Assembly (NCBI RefSeq): GCF_014633365.1
Contig: NC_068350.1
Coordinates: forward strand, 38,059,119 to 38,123,118
Source of the DNA: Diospyros lotus
Taxonomy: Eukaryota; Streptophyta; Magnoliopsida; Ericales; Ebenaceae
Direction of reading: 5' to 3'
DNA: 64,000 bases
Positions 50,101-62,100 of the stretch are shown piece by piece (the first letter of the stretch is position 1; every line of letters starts with the position of its first letter). The notes beneath the pieces are model-generated. The model saw nothing but the letters and a program-made list of their open reading frames with translations, ran no database searches and was not told the DNA's origin. The position numbers and the translations under genes are program-made.

Positions 50101-53100
50101 TGACTATTAGTCAGTATGTGCAACAATGAGATGTGAACAACTTTATGAGGAATCAATAGTTTCTCATATTTACGTAAAATGACAGCACCATATCATTTTT
50201 TAATCCCACTAGTTGGGGACTACATGAATTCTAGTGTCCAAATCATTTTTATCTATGGGATTTTAGGTTCTCATATTTACATATCTATAGTTATTTTCTT
50301 CTTGAAGCATTTCTTAACAATGTAATTACAGAAGCTCCATGATAACAATAAGATGCAGACAAATTGATGATGAATCAATAGTTTCATATTTGCATCTCTG
50401 TAGTTATTTGCTTCTTGAATCTGATCTTAACATTATACTTATAGAAGCATTACATGTATACACTTGCAACATGATTAAGGAATTAATAGTTTGTCATATT
50501 TACATATCTATAGTTATTGGCTTCTTGAAGTTGATCTTAACATTGTACTTACAGAAGCTTTATGATAATTGTGAGAACCGGACAACTTGATGATGAATCA
50601 ATAGCTTGTCATATGTATATATCTCTAGTGAATATAATCTTAACATTGTACTTATAGATGCTCTATGATTTGTATTCACATGCGTATCTTGTCTGTTTTG
50701 AAGCTTCACAGCCCAGATGAGGATGTGATTGATGGTGCTGTTTGCATCTTAAAGGCAGTAATCTTCAGGACCAATTGTTCGTTGTCTCGAAACATCCCCA
50801 CTGACACTAGAGAGATGGATGCTCTACTACCATTACTGCTACACCTTTTAGATGAACGCGATGGCACAAGCAGGGCTGTTGTTGCCCTTATTGCTGAATA
50901 CTGCTCCGTGTATATTTTTATTCTTTACACTGGTTTTCAATTGCATCTTTATTCACTTTCTAACTGCTATTCTTGAATAACCTGACTGCTAATTACTGGG
51001 TGCGCAGAAGCACAGATGAACGCTGCCTCCAGGAAGTTCTAAAGCGCCTTGCTTTTGGAGAGGTCTTACAGAGGAGGAATGCTATTGATGTTATTTCAGA
51101 AATTTTTCACATATCACCCAATCCCGTGAATGTACACTCTCATTTAATATGGTTTAAGATTGCTTATCCATAAGTTTCTTTATGATACCCTCACTCTCTT
51201 GGTCATTTTTCAGATTTATTGCAGACAAGATGTGGCTAACCACTTATTGGAGTGCCTTGGAGATGAGGATTTGGTAATTCGAGAACAGGCATCAAATTTG
51301 ATCCAAATGATGGGTTAGTTTGAGATGTAAAATTACAACCTGCCCTACAGTATAAAATTATTTTTTCATCAGCACTTGAAAACCGTTGAGAGAGATACCA
51401 ATGAAAAAATTGCAGATATCTCACTTTGTAATTATCATTGGTCTTCGACGGTAGCTTTCCAATCTTGTAGAATTAGTATCCTAGGTTGTATACTAAAGGG
51501 GAAAGCATTTGTGTTGTGTGATGGGTTTTAAAGGCTACAAGATAGGGAAGGGAAATCAGTTAGAGTGGGTTAAGGTATAAATCTGGCAACACATAAGCAT
51601 CAACACTAGGCCAAGAGTTGCGTTACAGATTTCCAAAAAGAATTCAAAAACTGAAGAGATTCTCTGGCATGTTTCAGGTACAAAAGTATATATTATGGAC
51701 TTTTAAGGTCCGCTAATCTGGTAGGGTTATACCTCTGAATTGGAAACAATGGATTTTGACTACTAGAAATCCCAATGCATCTACTAAAAAGCCATAATTA
51801 AAATCTAGATGGCGTGAGTTAATCCAAGTTATGGCTTATCAAGGACCAGAGAACTAATGTCGACAGCATTGATTAATCCAAGTTAAGCTGTAAATACCTT
51901 TTTACTGGTGGTTGGTCTTAAATTCAGCCATTGCTTGTTCATTGTTTGAGAAGACGAGAGAAAGAGAGGGACAGACTGGGGAGTGGGGGTACCGAGAAAA
52001 AGAAACGCAACCAGGTCAATTTTATGGATCATTAGAAGGACCTGTATATGGTGTTTGTAGATTTAGAAAAGGCTTATGATAGGGTCCCTAGAGAAGTATT
52101 ATGGAGGGTTTTAGAGAAGAAATGAGTTTGAATAGCCTATATACAAGCTCTTAAGGACATGTATCATGGTGCAGAGATAAGGGTCAGAACATGCGAAGAG
52201 GATACTGAACTGCTTAAAATTACAATGGGACTGCATCAAGATTCTGCACTAAGTCCATATTTATTTGCCTAAGTAATGGATGAACTCACTAAACGCATTC
52301 AAACAAAGGTGCCATGGTGTATGTGCAGATGAAACAATGTTGGTGGATGAAACAAAAGAGGGAGTGAACACTAAGCTTGAGTTGTGGAGAAACAATTTAG
52401 AATCTAAGGTTGCGTTCTTTTTGCTTTTCAATTTTTAATTTTGAGTTTTGAATTCATTTTGAGTTTTCTGTTTTGGTAGTCTATTTTTAGAAAATTGAAA
52501 ACGCATTCTCTTTGTTATTTTAAAAAATTATTTCTCAAAATAGAAAATTAGAAAACGTGTTCTCTTTGAAATTTTGAAAATAATTTTTTAATAATATTTT
52601 ATTCAATAAATTTGATTATTCAGTATATTAGAAATATTTAATGTTAATATATTATTAAAAAATATATATACATTTTAAAGTTAATGAATTTTGTAATATT
52701 TTTCCTATTATAATAATAAAATATGAATAAATAAATATATTTTGAGTTTAGAGTTTGTTTTGGATAAAAACAGTCAAAATAACTTTTTATTGTTTTGAGT
52801 TTTCTTTACAATTTTTTTTTTTTGTTTTCAAAAATACATTTTTAAAAACAGTAAATAGAACGCATTTTCATTATTTTAGAAAACTGAAAACTAAAAATGA
52901 CTTGAAAATAGTAAAGAGAATGCAACTTAAGGGATTTAAATTAAGTAGAAGGAAAACATAATATATGGAATGTAAATTTAGTAAGAATGCAAGAGTGGAG
53001 GATGTTATAATAAATTAAAAAATCAAATCTTACAAAGAAAATACCATTATATTTGGGATCAGTGATTTAAAAATATGGAGAAATTCACGAGAATGTCACG

Positions 53101-56100
53101 CATAAAATTAAGGCAGGTTGGCTAAAATGGAGAAATGCATTGGGGGTGTTATGTGATGGTAAAATCCTATTAAAATTAAAAGAAAAATTCTATAAGATGC
53201 TATAAGACCAGTCTTGTTGTATGGATCAGAATGTTGGGCAGTCAAATACCTGTATGAGCAAAAGACGAGCGTAGCGGAGATAAGGATGTTAAGATGGATG
53301 TGCGGCCATACATGAAAAGATAAAATTAGAAATGAGGTTATTCGTAATAAGGTAGGAGTAGTGCCAATCGAGGAGAAGATGAGAGAAATTAGACTAAGAT
53401 GGTTTGGTCATGTGAGAAGGAGACCAAGAGACGCCCCTATGAGGAGAGTTGATGAAATAGAACAATTAGTCAAAAAATGAGGTAGAGGCAGACCTAAGAA
53501 GACTTTGGGAGAGATATTAAAGTTTGATATGAAGTGTATGGGCCTAAATGAAGGTATGACAAAAGACAAAAATACATGGAAGTCTAGAATTCATGTAGCC
53601 GACCTTACATAGTGGGATAAAGGCTGGATATGTTGTTGTTGTTGTATACAGAATATTATGTTATCTTTAATTGTTAGAGACATTATACAAAATTTATTGA
53701 AAATATATAATTGTATATTGTTTGTATACATTCTGTTTGCATGATCTGTTGTAATTATTTTAAGTCTGTGGTGTATTGCATTTTAATTTTTTTTTATTTT
53801 TAGATTTAACTTATATTATTTATTTATTTAAGTATGTTAAAACTAGTCTGACCAAAGTCCGACTGTTAACACATACCCCTTTCCTTTTTTCCAATTTGTT
53901 ACCTATTTGCTTCTTGGAAAATTGATGGTATCAGAGATATATCTCCCAAGAGTTATAAAGTTTTGTTACGTGTCTTTTTTACCCATTATTTGTATTTGTT
54001 GTGCACTTCTATTTTGTGTATGTGAGTGCCCCCTTTTTTAGTCTGTCTACATGCAATCATGTAGTTGCATTTGAGGGGGAGTGTTAGAAGGTGGTATACA
54101 TTTTTGGGCTGCTTCCCAAACTGTCTAAGCTTCTAAAAGTTGGTAATTTAACATGATTAAAGTTATATTCTAACCAAGATGGAACTCAAAATTGATGTTT
54201 CCTTTTAGACATTATTCATATTGCCTTTTTTTAAAAAAAAATTCTTTCATGCGAATATTTTAATAAAATTCTTTCATAAATTCTTCAAAAAATGATTAGG
54301 TGGAAGATTATACTTTCCAAATTAAAATGCTTAAATGGTATTTGTGCTCTTTGAAACATTTTTTTTTACCATTCATTTCCTACATCTTTTTATTTTCTAT
54401 ATTTTAATTTGCATAGAAAACTTCTCTGTTTAAATGACTTTCAATTTCCTATCTAGCCTATGTTATTGACGAAAACATGCAGTTCCACTTTTATTGATAG
54501 TAAAAAGGATTGTTTCACATTTTGAGCCCAAGTTTTTATGGATTTTTCTTTGACCATAGGTGGCAAAAGGTGATTCTCCTAGGTAAATAAACACCATAAT
54601 AGGATCAAGCAAAGCTGTGATGTTTTGTAGTTTTGACTGGTGAGGCAAACCTCACAAATCTCCATTTTGTTCTTAAATATTTATGATAAGTAATCTTGAA
54701 AAATAGTCTATTGTTGGTGGTCCTCTTTTTTTATAAGAGACTAGCAATCATACAATATTTGTCTTTTATTTTTACTTTTCTTGATAGAAGCATGCAATGG
54801 GAGAAGAGGGTTTTTCTTAATTAATGAAATTATTTAGTATGATCCTTAAATCAGAAAGTGTTGGATGAGTGGAGAAAGGGCACTTTAGTGCCTATTTATA
54901 AGATTAAAGGAGATGTTCAATTTTTTTTGGAAATTAGATGAATCAAGCTAATCAGCCACATTATGAAGCTTTGGGTGAGAGTGATTAAGCAAAGGTTGGG
55001 AAGAGAAACCAATTTATTTGAAAACCAATTTGGTTTCATGTATGGTAGGTCAATGATAGAAGCTATATACTTGTTGAGGTGCCTAATGGAATGGTATAAA
55101 GATAAACACAATATATGGTGTTTATAGATTTAAAAAAAGCTTATGACAAAGATCCTAGAGAAGCCTTATGAAGGGTTTTAGAGCAGAAATGAGTGTGAAT
55201 TGCTTATGTACAAGTTATTGAAAACATGTATCATGAAGTAAAAACACATGTCAAAATATGTGGAGCAGATATTGAGGCTTTTCCAATTACAATTAGATTA
55301 CGTCAAGGCTTTTCTCTCAGCCCTTACCAATTTGCCGTGGTAATATATGAACGTACCAAACATGTCCAAGCTGAGGTGCTTTAATGTATGTTATTTGTAG
55401 ATGACATGGTTTTGGTGGACAAGACAAAAGTAGGTGTGAATACTAAGCTTGAGATATGGAAGAGCACTTTAAAATCTTGTTTTAAGTTAAGCAAATTAAT
55501 AATGAAATATATGGAATGCCATTTTAGTAAAACTAGGAGATCAAGTCATACCAAGAAAAAACTAGTTCAGAGATCTTGGATCAATCATCTCAAAAGATTG
55601 ATAGGTTAATGAGGATGATACTCATGGAAGGCATAATGGTTAAAATGGAAAAGTGCATCCAACATTTTATGTGATGGTAACTGAGTAAGATTCCATTAAA
55701 GCTAAAAGGAAAATTTTATAAGACAACTATAATATTAACTTTGGTGCATGGCATAGAATGTTGAGCAGTAGAGCACCAACATTTGCAAAATATGCATGCA
55801 ATAGAAATGAGGATGTTAAGAATGATCTGCTACGTACAAGAAAAAATAAAATATACAGTAAGGTTATTTGTAATAAGGTTGTAGTGGGTTGTTGAAGATA
55901 AAGTGTCTGAGACACAATTAAGATGGTTTGGTCATGTGAAAAGAAGAGCAAAGACTTCTGTTAGGAGAGTGGATGGAGTGAAACTGACATCTAGCAAGAG
56001 GTAGAGGAAGATCAAGCAAAACTTTGAGGTAGACATTTAGATATGATACAAGTTATATGGGCCTTTATAGAAGATTAAGGTCATAGATAGAATGATTGGC

Positions 56101-59100
56101 GAGTTGGAATTTATGTGATTGACCTAGCATGTGGATAAAGGCTTGATATGTCGTAATCATTTCTATTTTCAATTTCCCATACTAACTATAATTGTTCCAG
56201 CTATGCTTTTTAGAGTTTAAGGTTTTGATTTCACAATATTCATTGTAATTTGCTATAGGCTAGTAATGTTTTTGTATCAGAAAAATGTCTGGTGCAGGAA
56301 ATTCTAGGCAGTCATCCACTTCATCTAGTTTGAGGAAAAAACAATTATTTTATAAATTTGATCTGTTGATTATTATAATTTGGATTAATGTATTTCCCAT
56401 TTCTTCTTGCAGAACCTTCTCTGGTTTTGCCTGCATTAGTTGGTCTTGTTTATTCATCAGATGAAGCAGTACAATCTTCTGCTAGAGATACATGTCTTTT
56501 TGTGCTCAAGTATAATAACAAAAATTATGAAGTTCTATCCATCCTGGTCGATTGTCTTAGGTATATTGCTGTTTGACTGTTACTTGTATCTCGCTTTCTT
56601 TCTTTCTTTTCATGGGGTTTGTTTGCAGGCTTATTAGTGTATTATCAGGCTTATAAAATTTTAATGGGTTGATTATCAAAGTGACTCGTTTCTGGAAACT
56701 TTGGAAAAGTACCAGCCTTTTGATTTTGCAATTTTTAATTCTTGAATTTGGTAGATCAGACAGAAGTTTTACATATCTAACTTTGTGCATTTTGCGTTTG
56801 CAGCAAGCTTTGCCAAATTCCAGATCTTCCAGAAGCTTCAGGAAATAAGGTGAAAGGTATGTGTCCTGTTTTAACTTACTATTGATCAAAGCATCTATTG
56901 AATCCTTGGTGATACACATTTTGTGCACTTCTTTTGGGTAAAAAAGAATTGGAAAATAAAATTTATGGTATTGACACTCTAGTACAAACTTCCAAAGACC
57001 CAAAGCTCATTATCCACAAAGCCATTTCCTGACTGCTTCAACTTATTCTCAGAGATGCCTTTTATGATTTTACTTTCATGTACATATAAAACACTTTAGC
57101 ATGACATAGGGAATGCACAGGATCAGGATTCAATACCCAAATCCTTCAATAAGTAGATATGGCTTACTCTTTACTTTAGCCACTTTATTTTGTACTCCCA
57201 ATTATGAATGGTGGGTCCAATAGTATGAATCTAATTTTTTGTCAATCATTTCCAAAGTCAAAAACTCTAAATTAAGCCCATCAAATGGCCCATCAAATGG
57301 AGAGCCTGTATACATATATTATCCATCCTTCGTGCATTGGAGATCTATCTTTAATAGCTATTTGCTCTGGAGACACACAAAAGAAAATCCTGGCCAAACA
57401 GATTAGATATGGATTTGCAGAAAAGATATTCATTTGTGAGCTTGAAATATTACAGAAACTATTTTAATACCAAATGGTCGTAATATTCTGATTTTTTTAA
57501 CTCTCCTCCATAAGAGTGGCCAGTGAAACTAGTTTGTTAAATAGCTTCCAAATTTACTTTTTTACTTTTTCTCGATCTATATTATCTTTGTTACATTGTA
57601 GGTGGTCGGAACTTGGATGCTGATAGAGTGCTCAAACTTATTCCGCAGTGGTCAAAAAGTGTAAGCTGATCATTTCATGACATGTGCAATGTGTTTAGGT
57701 GTCTCTGCTCATAACCTTTGTTCAGCAGAGTTCTTAGCATATTCTTGGTACTCAAATGTGGCCGTGGCTCCACTTATTACTCCACACTTGTTAGTCGCTG
57801 GTTGTACCACCTGCATGGATGTTTCAATACACTGTGCTTGCAAATATTGTACTTTGTGTCAGTGAAATTAAATTATTCCTTTGTCAATCTCACCCGTCTC
57901 TTTTAGCTTTATTTAGCATGCATATTGGTGATTTGTTGTCCCAATGCTTGCATAACTTTGCCAACTTTTTGTCAATTGCAATTTAAGTGTGTTTACATTA
58001 CCTGCATATGTGCTTTCTTGTACTGACAGTTAATATTTTCTTGAGTTCGCATTTTATTTTGGATTGCACCTGAAGGCTTATTTCCATTTACAATAATATA
58101 GGTTGAAGACTGGAACTTGTTAATTGAGCCATTGATTGACAAGATGTTTTCCGAGCCATCAAATGTAATTATGGTCAGGTTGCTAAGTTATATAAGTGAA
58201 CAATTAGCCGATACTGCAGACATAGTCTTTCAGCGTCTTCTATTTCATATAAAACAACAGAATGGGTGAGTATGTTTTGTATTGTGTTTTTTTATTTATT
58301 TTTAATCTCATTTGCAGTCTTTGGTGTTAAAAATATCATTTGTCTCATTCTTTGCCTTGCTACTTTAATTCTTAGAATCATATTGACTTGCTGTCATGGT
58401 CGTATTTCTTTAAGGATAAATTACATTAACCACTGTTTAGCAAAAAAAATTATACTAACCACCCCTAAGGTTTGGCATAATTACATGGACCTCCCCCTAG
58501 TTTGGCATAATTATAGGGACTTACCTTGAAATTTAAAACTTGCATCAGTCAATACCCTTGCCATTAAACAACAATTAAATTTTCTACCCCCCCCCCCCCC
58601 CCCCCCCCCTTCTCTCTCTCTCTCTTCCTCTCAATCTTCAAGAATGATCCTTGGATTCATTGTGAACCCCAAGATGATCCTATGGTTTGCAAACCCCAAA
58701 ATTGTTCTGGTGTTTTCTTTGGCGACGCACTTCTACTCCAATTTGTTCTCTTTTTTCCTCCCCTTGCTCTCTCCTCCCTCCCTCTACCCATCTTTCTTCA
58801 AATCAAAGAACCCACATTTTTTTTCTTTTGTGAAAGAGCACCAGACCTTGGGTGGGTAATGTAATTTACCCTTTCTTTAATATAACTGCTACTTTCATTA
58901 TTAAAAATTAAACATTATGATCATAGAATGCAAAGACATCACGTCATGTTTTTTTTGCTGGGGGATTGGCTAGGAACAATGCAGGTAGCTAATAAAAAGC
59001 TGGATGACTGGTGTGCCACTGTGCCACAGAAGAATCAGAATTCTTTTAAAAAATAATGATATTTAAAAATTTCCAAAATACTAGTACCTAGAAAATATTT

Positions 59101-62100
59101 CCCAAACTAAATTTGCCACATCAGATTACATGCTGGAATTTATTCAGTTTGTAAAATTGGGGAAAAAAATACTGTTAGGACAAGAGGTTTTAGTACCAAA
59201 ACCTCTGGTTGTCAACCGAACACACCTAATGTAATACTCAAAAGGGAGCCCATAATCAGCGCCTTACCCATGGTGAACCATTGCCCCACTATGGTAAACA
59301 AACCTTTGTATGTATTACATCATAACAATAACCAATAATAAAAAAATAAAAATAAAACAGAATAACATCAATCACAACTAATATAAATTATGTCAATGTC
59401 TATACCAAACCCTATTTGTAATAAATGGAGCAAACTACTAAGAATGCCAAAACTAGGAAATAAAATAACTAATGCCCACAAGAATGAACATGGGGCCTAC
59501 CGAGACAAAATAACCATACCATGAACTCAACTGGACTAAATTGGATGCTCGAACTGTCTAATGTGTCGCTTTTGTGAATGAAGTGTGATTTGAAGAACAC
59601 AACACATAATATTGTTTGAGTTGAAGCTCAGTGAATAGAAAACATTTACTATGATAGAATGTGGACAAGCAATACGCACAAGTTTTGTACATGAAAGGTT
59701 TTCCTTTCAAATCATGCAAGAAAAAACTTTTTTTTTTTTTTTTTTCATTTTAGAGCTTTTTTTTTTTGTTTCAACAAATTTCTTTTCTTTTTCACATTTT
59801 TTTGTAGAGACAATACGGTTTGTTTCTTGAGAATATACTAAACAGATGGAATCCATATAGCACATCTGTCATGGGCCACATCATCACCATTGATCATGGC
59901 AATGTAAATAACCAATCCATGTGTTATAGTTGACACATGGGGTTAGCAGTGCCCTTGCTAACTAGTTTCAGATCAAGGTGCACCAAGGCTAATGTTTACT
60001 GCTATTAGCTATAGTGTTCCATCAAAGGTTCTCCCAAAAAACTTATTCCTTGCAGAATTCAATTATCAATCAATAATATTGATATCCAATAATTCCCATC
60101 ATTATGCCAACGAAGTCATAACTCACATAGTCAAATGAGCGCAGCATAGTCATATTATTCAGTAATATTGAATAATAAAGGGCTTGTCTGTCACAACCCC
60201 AGGGGTAAGTCTGTAAATGTAATGGTAGAACAACTTGTATTAATTGTGAGTGGTTAATTAGCTTGGGGGGGGGGGGGGTGTTAAGTAGTTAGGGGGTTAG
60301 AACTGTACAAACAGTCAAATCTTTACTGTTGCGTTAGTTAACTTTACTGTTAGCTTGCTGTTATACTGTTAGAAGCGCTGCTATAAGCTCTATAAGAGAC
60401 CAGCGGCAGTGGAAGGGAAGATCATCGAGACTGCTTGAATTCCTTCAAATTGCCCCGCCCACAATCTGAGGGCTTGACATTGTCCTGATAATAAAGGGCT
60501 TGTCCTAAACCCTAAGCTCTACCATATACAGACACAAAGATTTTATATCTATGAAGTTCAAAAGGTTTTGACAGGAAAATTTTCTTCAGGTATTAAAAAT
60601 TCCAATTTGTGCAATCATAGAAAAATAAATTATTCATGCACAACAATTGATGAGGAAATTTTCTAAACCATGTCTGATATATATTGTCTACTTACAGTGA
60701 TTGTGCCCAAATAGCTAGCTTTGTTGAATACAAATCAGGTATATCAAAAGAACCTATAATTCAAATTATGCAATCAACTAATCAAATTACAATTCCTATA
60801 TCAAATTCTAATTACTGAAATATATATCCATTTCTAATTTCTGTTGTTATGATGACGAAATTATAAGAATACCCCTCTTACCTTTAAATTAGTCAAATTT
60901 AAAATTAATGTAGGCTGGAAAATAATTTTTGGGTTTATAACACCTCATGCTTTGATTGATGATTAAAAGAAGAATAAAGGTGAAGAGTCAACATACTGTT
61001 GATCGAACGGTTGACTATAGGGAAAATTGATGTGTTGTTGAAAAGAGTCAACAATCAGTCAACTTTTGATTGAATCATGGAAGCAGACAAGTTAAAACTC
61101 AAGTAACTGACTTTAAAAATTGATTTTGAAGGCTTAAATGAAAGGATAATCTAGTGCATTTTTAACATAGAATTCACATGGTGAGATTATTCCGGTGATA
61201 TAAATATTATTATTAATTAATTTTGGTTGGGATTTGTGGAAGTTGTATTAGTGGTTAATTAAAGAGATTAAGGGCCTAATTAAGCATTTGGAAGTCTTAA
61301 ATTACCCGGACTAATCTCCAATATTCTGGAGGATGGAAGAACAGGCAGCTAGGTGTCACACTAGGGAGAATGCCAAACAATAGGGTCCAGGCGGTTGCAA
61401 GACGAGAAGGCACATGGCAGGAGGTCAGCTGCTTTACCTCTGTGAACAGGCTTTAAAACACACATTGAGGTAGAGAGAGAGGCTTTCCAAGGGTAGAGGC
61501 TCCCAATGTGAGGAAGAGGAAGGTGAGGGAAAAACTAATTAAGCATTTAATTTTGTACAAAACTGCAAATGCATATTATGCATGTATCTTTTGTAAGAAA
61601 ATTGTAAATGAAGAACAAAAATAGAACAGACTTATTTTTGTCATAAACTAAAATATCACAAAAATATAACTTTCTGAAATATGAAATTTTCATTTAATAT
61701 AAATATTTATTCTGGAAATTATTTTTTTTATAGTGGCTCTTGTATTATAACAAAAAAATATATTATAAGATAATATGAGAAAAGATATATTTCCATGAAT
61801 ATAAAATTCTTCTGCAAAAGTTTTTTTGGTTGAATATTATAATTTGCTGAAAGTAATATGAGCACCATGAGGAAAATTGTTGAATCAAAACATTGGGAAA
61901 ATTATATTGTTGTCTGTGCATCCACAGGATGTTGTTTCTGATTGTAATTTTGTTACAGACATGCTAACTCCAAAAGGGATAATTTGTTGGAGCTAGTTAT
62001 ATTGAACAGATATTCATGTCAAATAGCAGCTGAAATATTGCTATTACATTTTTGGTGTTATAACAGTGTATGAAACCATATCAAAGCCTCTCAAATTTTG

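Larger units (their letters stand above)
51314..56412 (+). other. Gene 2 intron 12 with two LINE remnants (5.1 kb)
   Basis: Donor GTTAGT, acceptor TTCTTCTTGCAG. Outside the listed elements, 51314-52019 and 56161-56412 are ordinary intron. At 53641-54900 there is AT-rich sequence with a copia-type polypurine junction at about 54070. Confidence 0.7.

Noticed and set aside
50658..50703. Earlier start for exon 10 at the TTATAG acceptor, giving an ATG-starting extension
   Set aside because: Joining there shifts the frame relative to exon 9 and meets a stop soon after, while the AAG acceptor at 50703 keeps the frame.
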